Counted from the stretch's first letter, positions 7,977 through 16,316 are shown. The stretch: DNA of 27,426 bases from an uncultured Oscillibacter sp. (GCF_910584465.1 NZ_CAJUBK010000032.1:1-27426), one strand, 5' to 3'. Numbers and translations: made by a program. The notes: a model not told the origin generated them from the letters alone.

Positions 7977-8730
7977 CCGTAACACCTCCCAGATATGCGG
8001 AAATGACCAGAGGATCGTTTTGGATCTGCGCCGGCGTCCCCTGGGCCAGCTTTTTCCCGTAGTTCAGCACGCAGATCTCGTCGCAGACGTTCATGACGAG
8101 GCGCATGTTGTGCTCGACCAGGAAGATGGTGATGCCCCGGTCCCGGATCCGCTGGATCATGCGGGCGAGCTCCTCCTTCTCCGTCAGGTTCATCCCGGCG
8201 GCGGGCTCGTCCAAAAGCAGGAACGCGGGCCGGCTCGCCATGGCCCGGGCGATCTCCAGACGGCGCTGTTCGCCGTAGGGGAGGCTGCCCGCCCGCAGGT
8301 CCGCCTTCTCCCGCAGGCCCATGAAATCCAGGAGCTCCATGCAGGAGGCGGCCGCGGCCTCTTCCTCCGCCCGCTTGCTCTTCGTGTTGAAGACGGCGTC
8401 CACCAGTCCGGCCTTGGTCCGGGAGTGCGTGCCGACCAGGACGTTCTCCAGGACGGTCATCTTTTGGAAGAGGTTGATGTTCTGATAGGTCCGGGCGATG
8501 CCCAGCTGATTGACCGTATGGGGCCGCTTCCCCTGGATCTCGTGTCCCTGGAAGACGACCTTCCCGGCGGTGGGGGCGTAGACGCCGGTGATGATGTTGA
8601 ACAGCGTCGTCTTGCCCGCGCCGTTCGGGCCGATCAGGCCGAAGATCTGCCCCTCCTGGACGGCCGCCGTGACTTCGTTCACCGCCACGAGCCCGCCGAA
8701 GCGGATGGTGACGTTTTCAAGCCGGAGCAT
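7969..8730 (-). CDS. livG: Branched-chain amino acid-type ABC transporter ATPase LivG
   Basis: First ATPase of the Liv-type importer, 253 aa. Walker A is GPNGAGKTTL and Walker B is FLLLDEPAAGMN. The atypical signature LPYGEQRRLEIARA, in place of LSGGQ, is characteristic of LivG. Two in-frame ATGs exist. The one at 8730 is chosen because the purine-rich AAGGGGG lies 6 bases before it and directly abuts the one at 8736. The gene overlaps livM by 14 bases and livF by 8, so the operon is tightly coupled. It forms a cytoplasmic heterodimer with LivF beneath the LivHM permease. Confidence 0.94.
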   Translation of the reverse strand: MLRLENVTIRFGGLVAVNEVTAAVQEGQIFGLIGPNGAGKTTLFNIITGVYAPTAGKVVFQGHEIQGKRPHTVNQLGIARTYQNINLFQKMTVLENVLVGTHSRTKAGLVDAVFNTKSKRAEEEAAAASCMELLDFMGLREKADLRAGSLPYGEQRRLEIARAMASRPAFLLLDEPAAGMNLTEKEELARMIQRIRDRGITIFLVEHNMRLVMNVCDEICVLNYGKKLAQGTPAQIQNDPLVISAYLGGVTDG

Positions 8731-9697
8731 GTCCATCCCCCCTTCGCCTGGCCTTCAAGATCCGCTTCTTCATGTCGGCATAGAGGCCCACCATGCCGTT
8801 GGGGAAGAAGAACAGGACGATCAGGATGAAGACGCCGTAGATCAGGACCTGATAGATCTGCAGGAACTGGAAGACCTCCTTCACGAACATCAAGACCGCC
8901 GCGCCGACCACCGGGCCCATCGTGGTCCCGATCCCGCCGAAGAGCACCATGGTCATGAAGAGCGTGGACTGGGTGGCGTTGTAGGTCTCGGGGCTGATGT
9001 AAGTCACCATGTGGGCGTATAATCCGCCGGCCAGGCCCATCATGAACGCACTGATGCCGAAGGCCATGGCCTTATAGGCCCGGATGTTGATCCCGATGCC
9101 CTCGGCGGCGACGGTGTTCTCCCGGATGGCGATCAGGGCCCGTCCCACCCGGGAACGGATGATGCGGGCCTTCGCGATGAGGACCAGGATCAGGAGGATC
9201 ATGTACGCGAAGAAGCAGCGGTAGTAGGTATCGAGCCGGAACCCGAAGAGGGAGATGTAGGGGATCGAGGAGATGCCGGTGGCCCCGTTGGTCAGGGGCT
9301 GGCAGGCGTTGACGAACATGTAGACGATCTGCCCGAACGCGATCGTCATGAGGGACAAGAAGTGCTTCACCAGCTTGGACGCCGGGACGGCGATCAGCAG
9401 CCCCGTCAGCGTCGCCAGTACGCTGCCGGCCAGGATCCCCAGGACCGGGGTGACGCCGCAGCGCACGGACAAAAGCGCGGAGGTGTAAGAGCCCACCGCG
9501 AACAGGCCCGCGTGCCCCATGGAGATCTGCCCGCTGTATCCGAACAGGATGTCCAATCCGGTGGTGCCGATCCCGTAGATCATGATATAGGCCAGGATCA
9601 GCGCCGGATAGGTCTCCTGCGCGATCAGGATGCAGGCCCCGATGACCGCCGCGCCGGCAAGGATCTTCCATTTGTGTGTTTTGAGATAGTTTACCAT
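8717..9697 (-). CDS. livM: Branched-chain amino acid-type ABC transporter permease LivM
   Basis: Integral membrane permease of 326 aa with about 8-9 hydrophobic segments. The LivM hallmark GYSGQISMGHAGLFAVGSYT lies near residues 52-72. The cytoplasmic coupling region has GRALIAIRENTVAAEGIGIN near 190, and GGIGTTMGPVVGA lies near 255. The C-terminus is basic (KKRILKARRRGDG). The ATG follows GAAAGGAG. The gene starts 31 bases after livH ends, and its 3' end overlaps livG. It pairs with LivH to form the channel. Confidence 0.94.
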   Translation of the reverse strand: MVNYLKTHKWKILAGAAVIGACILIAQETYPALILAYIMIYGIGTTGLDILFGYSGQISMGHAGLFAVGSYTSALLSVRCGVTPVLGILAGSVLATLTGLLIAVPASKLVKHFLSLMTIAFGQIVYMFVNACQPLTNGATGISSIPYISLFGFRLDTYYRCFFAYMILLILVLIAKARIIRSRVGRALIAIRENTVAAEGIGINIRAYKAMAFGISAFMMGLAGGLYAHMVTYISPETYNATQSTLFMTMVLFGGIGTTMGPVVGAAVLMFVKEVFQFLQIYQVLIYGVFILIVLFFFPNGMVGLYADMKKRILKARRRGDGHAPA

Positions 9698-9728
9698 ATC
9701 GCCGCTCCTTTCACAGCCCGATCTCCGG

Positions 9729-10604
9729 TCACTCCAGGACCTGCTCTTTGAAGAGCCCCGTGGGCATCACGATCAACAGCAGGATCAGCACGGCGAAGGA
9801 GAGGCAGTCCTTATAGGTCGTCGTGACGTAAGCGGTGGTGAAGGTCTCCAGGATGCCGAAGAACATGCCGCCGATGATGGCGCCGTACATGTTGCCATAG
9901 CCTCCCGCCACGGCCCCCGCGAAGGCTTTTTGGCCGATCAGGGCGCCCAGCGTGGTATAGACGCCGTAATAGGGGCCCAGCGCGGCGCCCAGGAGCCCCG
10001 CCAGCCCGGCGGACATGCCCCAGGTGATGCCCTTCGTCAAAGAGACGTTGATGCCCAGGGCGCTGGCGGCCTTCTGGTTCAGGGCGGAGGCCCGCATGGC
10101 CGTTCCGAACTTGGTCTTGTTCAGGAAGAAGTACAGGCCGAACATGCACACGATGCCCAGGACCACCACCATCAGGGACTCCGGCGCGACCTTCGCGCCC
10201 AGGACGCTGACCGAGGTCACCGGGAAGATGCTGGGGAAATACAGCGGGATCGCGCCCCAAATGACCAGGGCGCTGTTTTGCAGGACCATGGAGACCGCCG
10301 CGGTGCACAGGATGATGTACGAGAAGGAGCCGCCCTTGCTCAGCAGCGGGGCGATCAGTCCCGACTGCACCAGCCAGCCAAGCGCGAACATGGTGGCGAA
10401 GGTGAGGGAGATGGCCAGCAGATAGGGCAGATGCAGGGTCTTGTAGTAGGTCAGGCCGACGAACGCGCCCATCATCAGGAAATCGCCCTGCGCCAGGTTC
10501 ATCAGGCCGGTCGCCTTGTAGATCAGGCTGTACCCCATCCCAAGGACGCCGTAAACGCTCCCTATCATCAATGCTCCTACGATGAGCTTGATCAGTTGAT
10601 CCAT
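9729..10604 (-). CDS. livH: Branched-chain amino acid-type ABC transporter permease LivH
   Basis: Integral membrane permease of 291 aa. The family motif MGYSLIYKATGLMNLAQGDFLMMGAF begins near residue 23 (its core is NLAQGDF). The coupling loop includes FGTAMRASALNQKAASALGIN near 166-186. GGYGNMYGAIIGG lies near 233. An AGGAGG ribosome site lies upstream. It is the second gene of the operon, 100 bases after the binding-protein gene, with a hairpin in that gap. LivH and LivM form the membrane channel of the importer. Confidence 0.94.
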   Translation of the reverse strand: MDQLIKLIVGALMIGSVYGVLGMGYSLIYKATGLMNLAQGDFLMMGAFVGLTYYKTLHLPYLLAISLTFATMFALGWLVQSGLIAPLLSKGGSFSYIILCTAAVSMVLQNSALVIWGAIPLYFPSIFPVTSVSVLGAKVAPESLMVVVLGIVCMFGLYFFLNKTKFGTAMRASALNQKAASALGINVSLTKGITWGMSAGLAGLLGAALGPYYGVYTTLGALIGQKAFAGAVAGGYGNMYGAIIGGMFFGILETFTTAYVTTTYKDCLSFAVLILLLIVMPTGLFKEQVLE

Positions 10605-10649
10605 ATATGCATCTGCCTCCTGTTCTGTAGTCGAGGGTGGAGGGGGCGC

Positions 10650-10693
10650 TCCCTGAAGACCGCGGCCCCGAAGGAGGCCGGGATCTTCAAGGA
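10650..10693 (-). other. Intra-operon hairpin between the binding-protein gene and livH
   Basis: Arms 10650-10667 and 10676-10693 pair over 18 positions. On the minus-strand RNA two of the three non-Watson-Crick positions become G-U wobbles, leaving a single mismatch. This fits a structure that works in the minus-strand transcript. No T-run follows, so partial termination or protection of the binding-protein mRNA from 3' decay is more likely than full termination. Confidence 0.55.
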
Positions 10694-10704
10694 GCGTGCG
10701 GGGT

Positions 10705-11940
10705 TCACTTGTTGTCCCGCCAATCCATCATGGCGTCGCGGTCGAAGCCCTTCACCTTCTGGTCCATCAGCATATACTTGTTCGCGGAGCTCAGGCCGTC
10801 GCCGGAGCCGTCGCTGAAATCGAAGGTGCCGGCGAGCCCGGTGAACTTGGTGGAGAGGATGGCCTCCCGGTTCGCCTCCCGGTCCGCGGGATCCGCGGAG
10901 GCATCCAGGACCGCGCAGGCCAGGTACACCTCGTCATAGCCGCGGTAGGCGCAGTCGGAGGTGGGCATCTCGCCGTAGGTGTCCACGAAGTTCGTCAGGA
11001 ACGCGGCCTCCAGCTCGCTGGTGGCGTCGCCGATCTCCTCGGGGATCACGTAGGCGGCGCTGAACACCACGCCGTCCGCCGCGGCGCCGGCGATCTGGCT
11101 CAGCTGACGGTCGCCGCCGCCTTCCACCGTGTACACGCAGCCCTCATAGCCCGCCTGCCGCAGCTGCTTCAGGAACACGGCCATCTCGGAGCTGTAGCCA
11201 TAGTGGATGATGCTGCCGGGATCGTCCTTGAGCAGCTTGGCGATGTGTCCGGTGTAATCCGTATCAGTGGATTGGTACGTGACGTCGGCCACCAGCTGGA
11301 TATCCGTCTCCTTCAGGACCTCCAGCACGTTGAGCCGGCCGGACTGGCCGTATTCCGCCTCCAGCGAGAGCATGGCGGCCGTCGTCTCGCCCATCTCCTG
11401 CATCATCTCGATGAAGGTCTCCGTGGGGAGGACGCCGCTGACCGTGGCGCGGTAGAGGTACTTGCAGCCGATGTTGGTCCAGGTGGTGCCGGTGCCGGCG
11501 CCGATGTGGAGGACGTGGGCGTCCTCGGTGACCGGCAGGCTGGCCAGGATGTTGGGGCTCATGTTGCCGCCCAGGATGACGTCCACCTTGTCGTCCTCCA
11601 CCAGGCGCGTGACGACCTTGACCGCCATCTCCGTGCTGGACGCGTCGTCGTACACGATCAGTTCGATGGGCCGCCCGCCCAGGATCCCGCCGCTGGCGTT
11701 GATCTCCTGCACGGCCAGCTGGGCGCCGCGGATCTGGTTCTCGCCGACGGAGGCGGACGTCCCGGTCTGGGAGGCATACATGCCGATATAATAGGTGTCG
11801 TCTCCCGCCGGCGCGGCGCCGGATCCGCCGGCAGGGCTCGGGCTCCCGCCGGCATCGCCGCTGCTGGGGGACTTCCCGCCGCAGGCGGCCAGGCTCAGGA
11901 TGATGGCCAGGGTCATCAAAACGGTAAGCATCTTTTTCAT
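10705..11940 (-). CDS. Liv-type ABC transporter substrate-binding lipoprotein
   Basis: Extracellular solute receptor of 411 aa, family Peripla_BP_6 (LivJ/LivK type). It has a lipoprotein signal peptide: basic MKK, a hydrophobic core, and lipobox SLAAC with the lipidated cysteine at residue 20. A Ser/Gly/Pro/Ala-rich linker (about 21-46) follows. The mature domain begins YYIGMYASQTG and carries GENQIRGAQLAVQEINASGGILGG, a standard start for this family. It is the first gene of the liv operon. The ligand cannot be read from the sequence. The neighbouring sugar-type enzymes suggest it may not be a branched-chain amino acid. Confidence 0.92.
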   Translation of the reverse strand: MKKMLTVLMTLAIILSLAACGGKSPSSGDAGGSPSPAGGSGAAPAGDDTYYIGMYASQTGTSASVGENQIRGAQLAVQEINASGGILGGRPIELIVYDDASSTEMAVKVVTRLVEDDKVDVILGGNMSPNILASLPVTEDAHVLHIGAGTGTTWTNIGCKYLYRATVSGVLPTETFIEMMQEMGETTAAMLSLEAEYGQSGRLNVLEVLKETDIQLVADVTYQSTDTDYTGHIAKLLKDDPGSIIHYGYSSEMAVFLKQLRQAGYEGCVYTVEGGGDRQLSQIAGAAADGVVFSAAYVIPEEIGDATSELEAAFLTNFVDTYGEMPTSDCAYRGYDEVYLACAVLDASADPADREANREAILSTKFTGLAGTFDFSDGSGDGLSSANKYMLMDQKVKGFDRDAMMDWRDNK

Positions 11941-11976
11941 TTCGGTCCCTCCTGATCATGATCGCAAATTTTGTCT

Positions 11977-12020
11977 ATGGTCCGTTCGAGATCTTGTGCA
12001 TTTATTATAATGGACCGTCC
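11977..12020 (-). promoter_or_regulatory. Promoter region of the liv operon with a 33-base direct repeat
   Basis: The gap 11941-12264 holds no gene. On the minus strand TATAAT (12009-12004) is the best -10, although no clear -35 matches it. Two near-identical 11-mers in the same orientation, ATGGTCCGTTC (11977-11987) and ATGGACCGTCC (12010-12020), flank it with a 33-base period, about three helical turns. Direct repeats are the usual kind of site for AraC-type regulators such as the one encoded next door, but the assignment is a guess. The stretch 12021-12195 is GC-rich, with only imperfect dyads. Confidence 0.35.
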
Positions 12021-12195
12021 CGCCGGGGTATATAGCAAGGCTTCGCCCCTTTTGCGATTATCTTTATGCTTTCCCGCGGCCCGGGGGACGCCGCGCCCGG
12101 CGGCAGGATCTGTAAAATCTTTGGATCGTGCAAAAATATTCTTGCGGCCCCGGCCGGATCGAGGGCTTGGCCCCCGCCGGGACGGGGCCAGAAAT

Positions 12196-12232
12196 AAAAT
12201 CTTCTGCCCTTTCCCGAAAAGCAGAAGATTTT
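12196..12232 (-). terminator. Terminator of the two-component system operon
   Basis: Perfect 12-bp arms (12196-12207 and 12221-12232, AAAATCTTCTGC type) with a 13-base loop. The distal arm ends in TTTT on the minus strand, followed by ATTTC. It lies 32 bases after the response-regulator stop. A-rich and T-rich arm ends make it potentially bidirectional, but only the minus-strand operon needs it. Confidence 0.7.
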
Positions 12233-12264
12233 CATATCGTATGGGTCCGCCGCCGAAGCGGCCG

Positions 12265-13836
12265 TCAGGGCTTCGGGTCCTTGGGGGGCCTGCTGCACAC
12301 GGCGAGCTGGCGGTAGCTCTGGGGGCTGAAGCCGGTGTTCCGCTTGAACACCTTGGTGAAGTAGCTTTGGTTGGCATACCCCACCTGCTCCGATACCTGG
12401 CTGACGCTGAGCTGCGTGTTCATCAGAAGATCCTTGGCGTGGCTGATCCGCACGGATTCCAGATAGTCGATGAAGCTGACGTTCAGATGCTTTTTGAACA
12501 GCTGGCTGACGTACGTCCTGTTCAGGAAGACCTGCTTCGCCACGTCGTCCAGGGTGATCTTCTGCATGTAAAACTCATTGATATAGCGCATCGCCGCCTG
12601 CATGGAGGGGTTGCTGCCCCGGGCTGCGGGGGCGCAGTTCGACAGGTAGTCCGCCGAGAACCTTTCAAAAGCGGCGAGGAGCTCCTCCCGGTCCCTGGCG
12701 TTCCGGATGCGTTTGGCGGTCTTGTTGTAGTTGATGAGATACGTGAGGTTCTCCTCCGCGGCGTCCGTCTGCGGCAGCAGGAGCGTCAGGCCGAAGATGA
12801 CCGCGCCCTTGAGGTCCCTTGGGAGCATGTGCTCCTGATGCCATTGGCCGATCTGCTTGCGGAAGAGCTCTATGAGGGACCTCTGGTGGTTCCGGCTGCT
12901 CTCCCATTTCAAGAGCTGCCTCAGGTGGTTGACGTCCTCCGCCGTCAGGCGCTTGGCCTCCCCGCCCGGGGGGAAGTCCGGATAATACTGGTGGGCCTCC
13001 GTCACATCCAGCGCCCGCTCGACCGTCTCCTGGAGCCGGCCGGGATCGTGGCAGATCTCGCAGATGGTCAAAAGGACCTTCTGGTGGGCATAGGCTTCCA
13101 GGTTCCGCTTGAAGAGCAGGGAGATCTTCATGCTCTCGGCCTCGCGCCCCTCCACGGTGTTCGATGCCGGGGCGAACAGCGCCACGATGCGGTCGGGCTT
13201 CCAAGCGGCGGCCATCCCCTTTTTCAGCTCGTTCTGGATGGTCTTTTGACAAAGCAGCTGGGTCCGGGAGCTGTCCTGCTCCAGGCCGGCCATATGCTCC
13301 AATTGGAAGGACAGGACCACCAGGCCCTTTTCCCGCTCACAGCCGAGCTGCTCGTAGAGCCGGTCCCGCGCCTCCTCCGAGCCGTCCATCACCTCTTCCA
13401 GGAGCTGGTTTTGCGCGGCCAGCCGCTCCTTTTCCGCGTGGGGCAGGCGCCCGGACTGTTCCATGTACGAACGGCTCTCCACCTTTTCCAGGAGGGCGAT
13501 GATGTCCTCGATCACCATCTCGGACTTGCGGATATAGTCCAGGGTCCCCAGCTTCAGGGCCTTGCGCACATAGGTGTAATCGTCATAGGCGCTCAGGCAG
13601 GCCGTGCTGATCTGCGGGTGCTGCTCCATCAGCACCCGCAGGAGGTCCAGCCCGTCCCGCTGCGGCATGGTGATGTCGGTGATGACCAGGTCGATCTTCT
13701 CCTGGCTGCAGCGCAGCTCCGCCTCGTCCGCGTTTTTTGCCGTCAGCACGGTGATCTGGTGGTCCGGGATCTGCTGGAGGAGCATCGTCAGCCATTTCCG
13801 GATCATCATATCATCGTCAACGATCAAGATCTTCAT
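12265..13836 (-). CDS. YesN-like response regulator with AraC-type output domain
   Basis: Cytoplasmic transcription regulator of 523 aa. The N-terminal receiver has the acidic pair D7-D9, phospho-acceptor D54 (VITDITMP), S82 and K104. A long central region (about 130-400) has no clear motif, as is common in YesN-type regulators. The C-terminal AraC double helix-turn-helix is near 410-513, with ITLDDVAKQVFLNRTYVSQ and the second-helix signature VSEQVGYANQSYFTKVFKR. The ATG follows AGGAGG with 9 bases of spacing and lies inside the end of the kinase gene (20-base overlap). Such regulators usually act on adjacent transporter genes, so the liv operon, the dehydrogenase operon and the transketolase genes are the likely targets. 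Confidence 0.94.
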   Translation of the reverse strand: MKILIVDDDMMIRKWLTMLLQQIPDHQITVLTAKNADEAELRCSQEKIDLVITDITMPQRDGLDLLRVLMEQHPQISTACLSAYDDYTYVRKALKLGTLDYIRKSEMVIEDIIALLEKVESRSYMEQSGRLPHAEKERLAAQNQLLEEVMDGSEEARDRLYEQLGCEREKGLVVLSFQLEHMAGLEQDSSRTQLLCQKTIQNELKKGMAAAWKPDRIVALFAPASNTVEGREAESMKISLLFKRNLEAYAHQKVLLTICEICHDPGRLQETVERALDVTEAHQYYPDFPPGGEAKRLTAEDVNHLRQLLKWESSRNHQRSLIELFRKQIGQWHQEHMLPRDLKGAVIFGLTLLLPQTDAAEENLTYLINYNKTAKRIRNARDREELLAAFERFSADYLSNCAPAARGSNPSMQAAMRYINEFYMQKITLDDVAKQVFLNRTYVSQLFKKHLNVSFIDYLESVRISHAKDLLMNTQLSVSQVSEQVGYANQSYFTKVFKRNTGFSPQSYRQLAVCSRPPKDPKP

Positions 13837-15652
13837 CCAGCAAAACCTCCTCTTCCTGTTCCAAGATCATGGGGATCCGTATGGTGACGGTCGTGCCGGT
13901 CTCCTCGCCCTCGTACACGCTGTCGTAGTGCAGGCCGTATCCCTCCCCGTAGTAGAGCTTGATCCGCTTGTCCACGTTGGCGACGCCGATGGATCCCGCT
14001 TTCCCCTGGGGGCGCGGCCCGTCCAGGAGGGAGACATCGAAGCCCGGGCCGTTGTCCTGGATCTTGATCTCCAGGAGCGGACCGGCGGCGTGGGCGGAGA
14101 TCTTCAGCTTCGGCTTGCCCCGGCACTGCTTGAGCCCGTGCAAGATCGCGTTCTCCACGATGGGCTGGATCATCATCTTCACGATCTTGCAGTCATGGAC
14201 CTCCTCCTGGATGTCGTATTCCACCACGATCGGCTCGTCGAGGCTGCAGTTCGCGATCAGCAGATAATTCTCCACCCATTCGAAGGAGTGGACGAGCGTG
14301 ACCGTCTGCTGCGCGTCGGACAGGGTGTAGCGCAGCAGGCGGTTCAGCGCGAGCACCAGCCTGTCCGCCCGTTCCCGGTCCGCGACCATCAGCACGGAGC
14401 GCAGGACCGTCAGGGTGTTGTAGATGAAATGGGGGTTGATCTGGGACTGCAGGAACTGGATGTCCGAGATCCGCTTGGCCTCCTGCTCCGCGTTGTTCTC
14501 CGCGATCAGGTGCCGAATCTGCTGGACCATGGTATTGAACTGCTGGGTCAATTCCCCCATCTCGTCGTCCCGTTCGATGGGCACCTGCACCTGGAAGTCT
14601 CCCTTTTGCACGAGGCGCATGTGCTCGTTCAGGACGGTGATGGGCCGGGTGAAGCGCACCGAGGAGTGGTAGGACAAGAAAGCGGCGGCCAGCAGGAGGA
14701 TCGGGACGATGACGGCGTACAGCGCCAGGTAGGTGTATCCGGTCCGCAGCTGCTCGCGCATGTTGGAGACGGAGAGCATGTGCCAGCCGCCCCGCACCAC
14801 GGTGTAATCGGAAAGCACGTACTCGATGCTGCGGTGAGTGCCTTCCCTCGTGTAATTCTGCTGCGTCTGCAGCAGGTCGAACTGGACGATCTCGTGGAGG
14901 TCGGGGAACACCTTCAGGTTGTCGATCATGGTGATGCAGTTCCCGTCCTCGGTGAACAAAAACATGCTCTGCGTATCGTCCACGCTGGGGAGCAGCAGGT
15001 CGATCAGCACGCTGACGCGGATCTGGAACACGACGGTGGCGTTGATCTGGAGGGACGAGGGGTCCCGGACCGCCAGCATGAGGTAGATGCATTGGGAGCG
15101 GTCCATCACGCCGTCGAAGAGCAGGTCCGCGTCGGTGAACCAACGGATGTTCTGGTTGGCCCCGTAGAAGGCCGACTGCACCTCCAGGAAGGCCGGGCCG
15201 GAAAAGGTGCCGCTGCGCAGCTCCCGGCCGAAGACCGTCCCGTCCTTGGTGATGAGGGCGACGCCTGGGATCCGGTTCTTGGAGATCAGGAAGGAGCGCT
15301 CGTATTGGTCGAGGTGTGCCTCGATGTCCCGGCGGACGCTGCCGTCGGGGGCGGTCCCCCCGGTCAGGGCCTCGACGTCGCAGATCAGCGCCTGGTCCGA
15401 TGCGATCAGCCGCCCCGCCGAGAGCAGGTTCTCCAGCTCGGAATTGACCGCCGCCGCCATCTGCTGGGCGCTCTTCACGGTGGCCCGGATATAGTCGCTT
15501 TTGGTCTGGTCGATCATCAGCGTGACGGCTATGGCCGTGCAGATCAGGAAGGGGAGGATCAGCAGGGCGGAGATCGTGAGGAAGAGCCGGATGTGGGACA
15601 TCCGCTTCAGCCGCCGATAGGTCTCCCCGCATCGTTCCCGCCATTGCCGCAT
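13817..15652 (-). CDS. YesM-like sensor histidine kinase
   Basis: Membrane kinase of 611 aa. Transmembrane segments lie near 21-47 and 306-328 and enclose a roughly 255-residue extracellular sensor. A HAMP linker follows (about 330-382). The His_kinase domain has the phospho-acceptor in QSQINPHFIYNTL (H408). The HATPase domain has PIVENAILHGL (N501) and DNGPGF (533-538). This order and the INPHF motif define the LytS/YesM class, whose members mostly sense carbohydrates or related solutes, often with a binding protein. The ATG follows GGGAGG with 8 bases of spacing. It is the first gene of a two-gene operon with the overlapping response regulator. Pairing with a Liv-type importer instead of a CUT1 one is unusual. 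Confidence 0.94.
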   Translation of the reverse strand: MRQWRERCGETYRRLKRMSHIRLFLTISALLILPFLICTAIAVTLMIDQTKSDYIRATVKSAQQMAAAVNSELENLLSAGRLIASDQALICDVEALTGGTAPDGSVRRDIEAHLDQYERSFLISKNRIPGVALITKDGTVFGRELRSGTFSGPAFLEVQSAFYGANQNIRWFTDADLLFDGVMDRSQCIYLMLAVRDPSSLQINATVVFQIRVSVLIDLLLPSVDDTQSMFLFTEDGNCITMIDNLKVFPDLHEIVQFDLLQTQQNYTREGTHRSIEYVLSDYTVVRGGWHMLSVSNMREQLRTGYTYLALYAVIVPILLLAAAFLSYHSSVRFTRPITVLNEHMRLVQKGDFQVQVPIERDDEMGELTQQFNTMVQQIRHLIAENNAEQEAKRISDIQFLQSQINPHFIYNTLTVLRSVLMVADRERADRLVLALNRLLRYTLSDAQQTVTLVHSFEWVENYLLIANCSLDEPIVVEYDIQEEVHDCKIVKMMIQPIVENAILHGLKQCRGKPKLKISAHAAGPLLEIKIQDNGPGFDVSLLDGPRPQGKAGSIGVANVDKRIKLYYGEGYGLHYDSVYEGEETGTTVTIRIPMILEQEEEVLLDEDLDR

Positions 15653-15719
15653 CCAGATCGCCTCCCGCCGCGCGCAGGCCGGTGCTTGGCCTGTCCTCGA
15701 AGATCTCTATATTTATAAT

Positions 15720-15750
15720 AATATATAGATATCCCTTTTACAATGTAAAA
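15720..15750 (-). promoter_or_regulatory. Promoter and palindromic operator of the two-component system
   Basis: On the minus strand TTTACA (15749-15744) is followed after 18 bases by TATATT (15725-15720), in an AT-rich island within GC-rich DNA. The perfect palindrome TTTTACAATGTAAAA (15736-15750) covers the -35, a position suited to repression. The binding protein is unknown. An AraC-type regulator would not normally use such a dyad, so another repressor may act here. Confidence 0.55.
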
Positions 15751-15811
15751 TTTTTGGGTGATCTTGCTATAAGATTTAGGTCATTTGGAAAAGGGACGCC
15801 CTCACGCGGTC

Positions 15812-15846
15812 AAAAAACAGCAAAGACCGGAGAGCTCCGGTCTTTG
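15812..15846 (-). terminator. Intrinsic terminator of the dehydrogenase-aldolase-cupin operon
   Basis: Arms of 12 bp (15821-15832 and 15835-15846, CAAAGACCGGAG type) are followed on the minus strand by CTG and six T (15817-15812). It lies about 90 bases after the cupin stop. Between the two lie another hairpin (15900-15927) and a small CCCCGT/ACGGGG dyad near 15873-15886. The tight stem plus T-run makes this a confident Rho-independent terminator. Confidence 0.88.
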
Positions 15847-15899
15847 CCCGGCGTGCCGAAAGGGCCGCGGGGCCCCGTCCACGGGGAGGTGGAGAGCCG

Positions 15900-15927
15900 C
15901 GAGAGGGGCCCTCCTGGGCCCCTCTCG
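15900..15927. repeat. Hairpin module CGAGAGGGGCCC, copy 1
   Basis: Perfect 12-bp arms (15900-15911 and 15916-15927) with loop TCCT, just after the cupin stop. No T-run follows. A near-identical hairpin lies at 21310-21338 in another intergenic region, so this is a dispersed module and not a one-off terminator. Confidence 0.75.
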
Positions 15928-15933
15928 TTTCGC

Positions 15934-16302
15934 TCACAGCTTGATGCGGCTGCCATAGATGAACAAGATCTCCAAAGAGCCGCCTTCTTCGTATTCGAAG
16001 ACGTGCCACTCGCGCTTGGCGAATTGGAGCGTCATGTCCTTTTCCAGCGCCAGCCTATGGTCCAGATGGTCCGGGCTGCTGCCGTAGCGCACCCAGGCCC
16101 GGTCCGCGCGGAGGATCTGCACGGTCTCCTCCGCGTGCATATGGGGCTCCATCGGACCGGCCTCGCCGCAGTAGCGGCAATAGCCCACGTGCATGATGTC
16201 CGAAGGGATGCGGTAGCCGTCGCCGGTGTCGCCCACGACCTTCTGCATGAAGCGCCCCGGCAGGAGGATCTCTTCGACCCCTTTCCGTTCCACATAGTTC
16301 AC
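15934..16302 (-). CDS. Small cupin-domain protein
   Basis: Protein of 122 aa, predicted cytoplasmic. A single conserved beta-barrel cupin is suggested by EPHMHAEETVQI (residues 53-64), which matches the metal-binding G(X)5HXH(X)3-4E motif. The second motif is weaker, around KREWHVFEYEE (95-105), where H99 could be the third histidine ligand. A CRYC pair (42-45) might bind metal but is not part of the usual cupin core. The GTG start follows AGGAGG with 7 bases of spacing. It lies 14 bases after the AroE-like gene and is the last in its operon. Small cupins in catabolic operons are often isomerases, epimerases or lactonases. I cannot choose among these, and a sensor role is also possible. Confidence 0.75.
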   Translation of the reverse strand: MNYVERKGVEEILLPGRFMQKVVGDTGDGYRIPSDIMHVGYCRYCGEAGPMEPHMHAEETVQILRADRAWVRYGSSPDHLDHRLALEKDMTLQFAKREWHVFEYEEGGSLEILFIYGSRIKL

Positions 16303-16316
16303 AGCGTGTCCTCCTT

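Noticed and set aside
12000..13887. A 638-codon plus-strand frame opposite the response regulator
   Set aside because: The minus strand encodes a receiver plus AraC domain with intact motifs. The plus frame has only biased composition.
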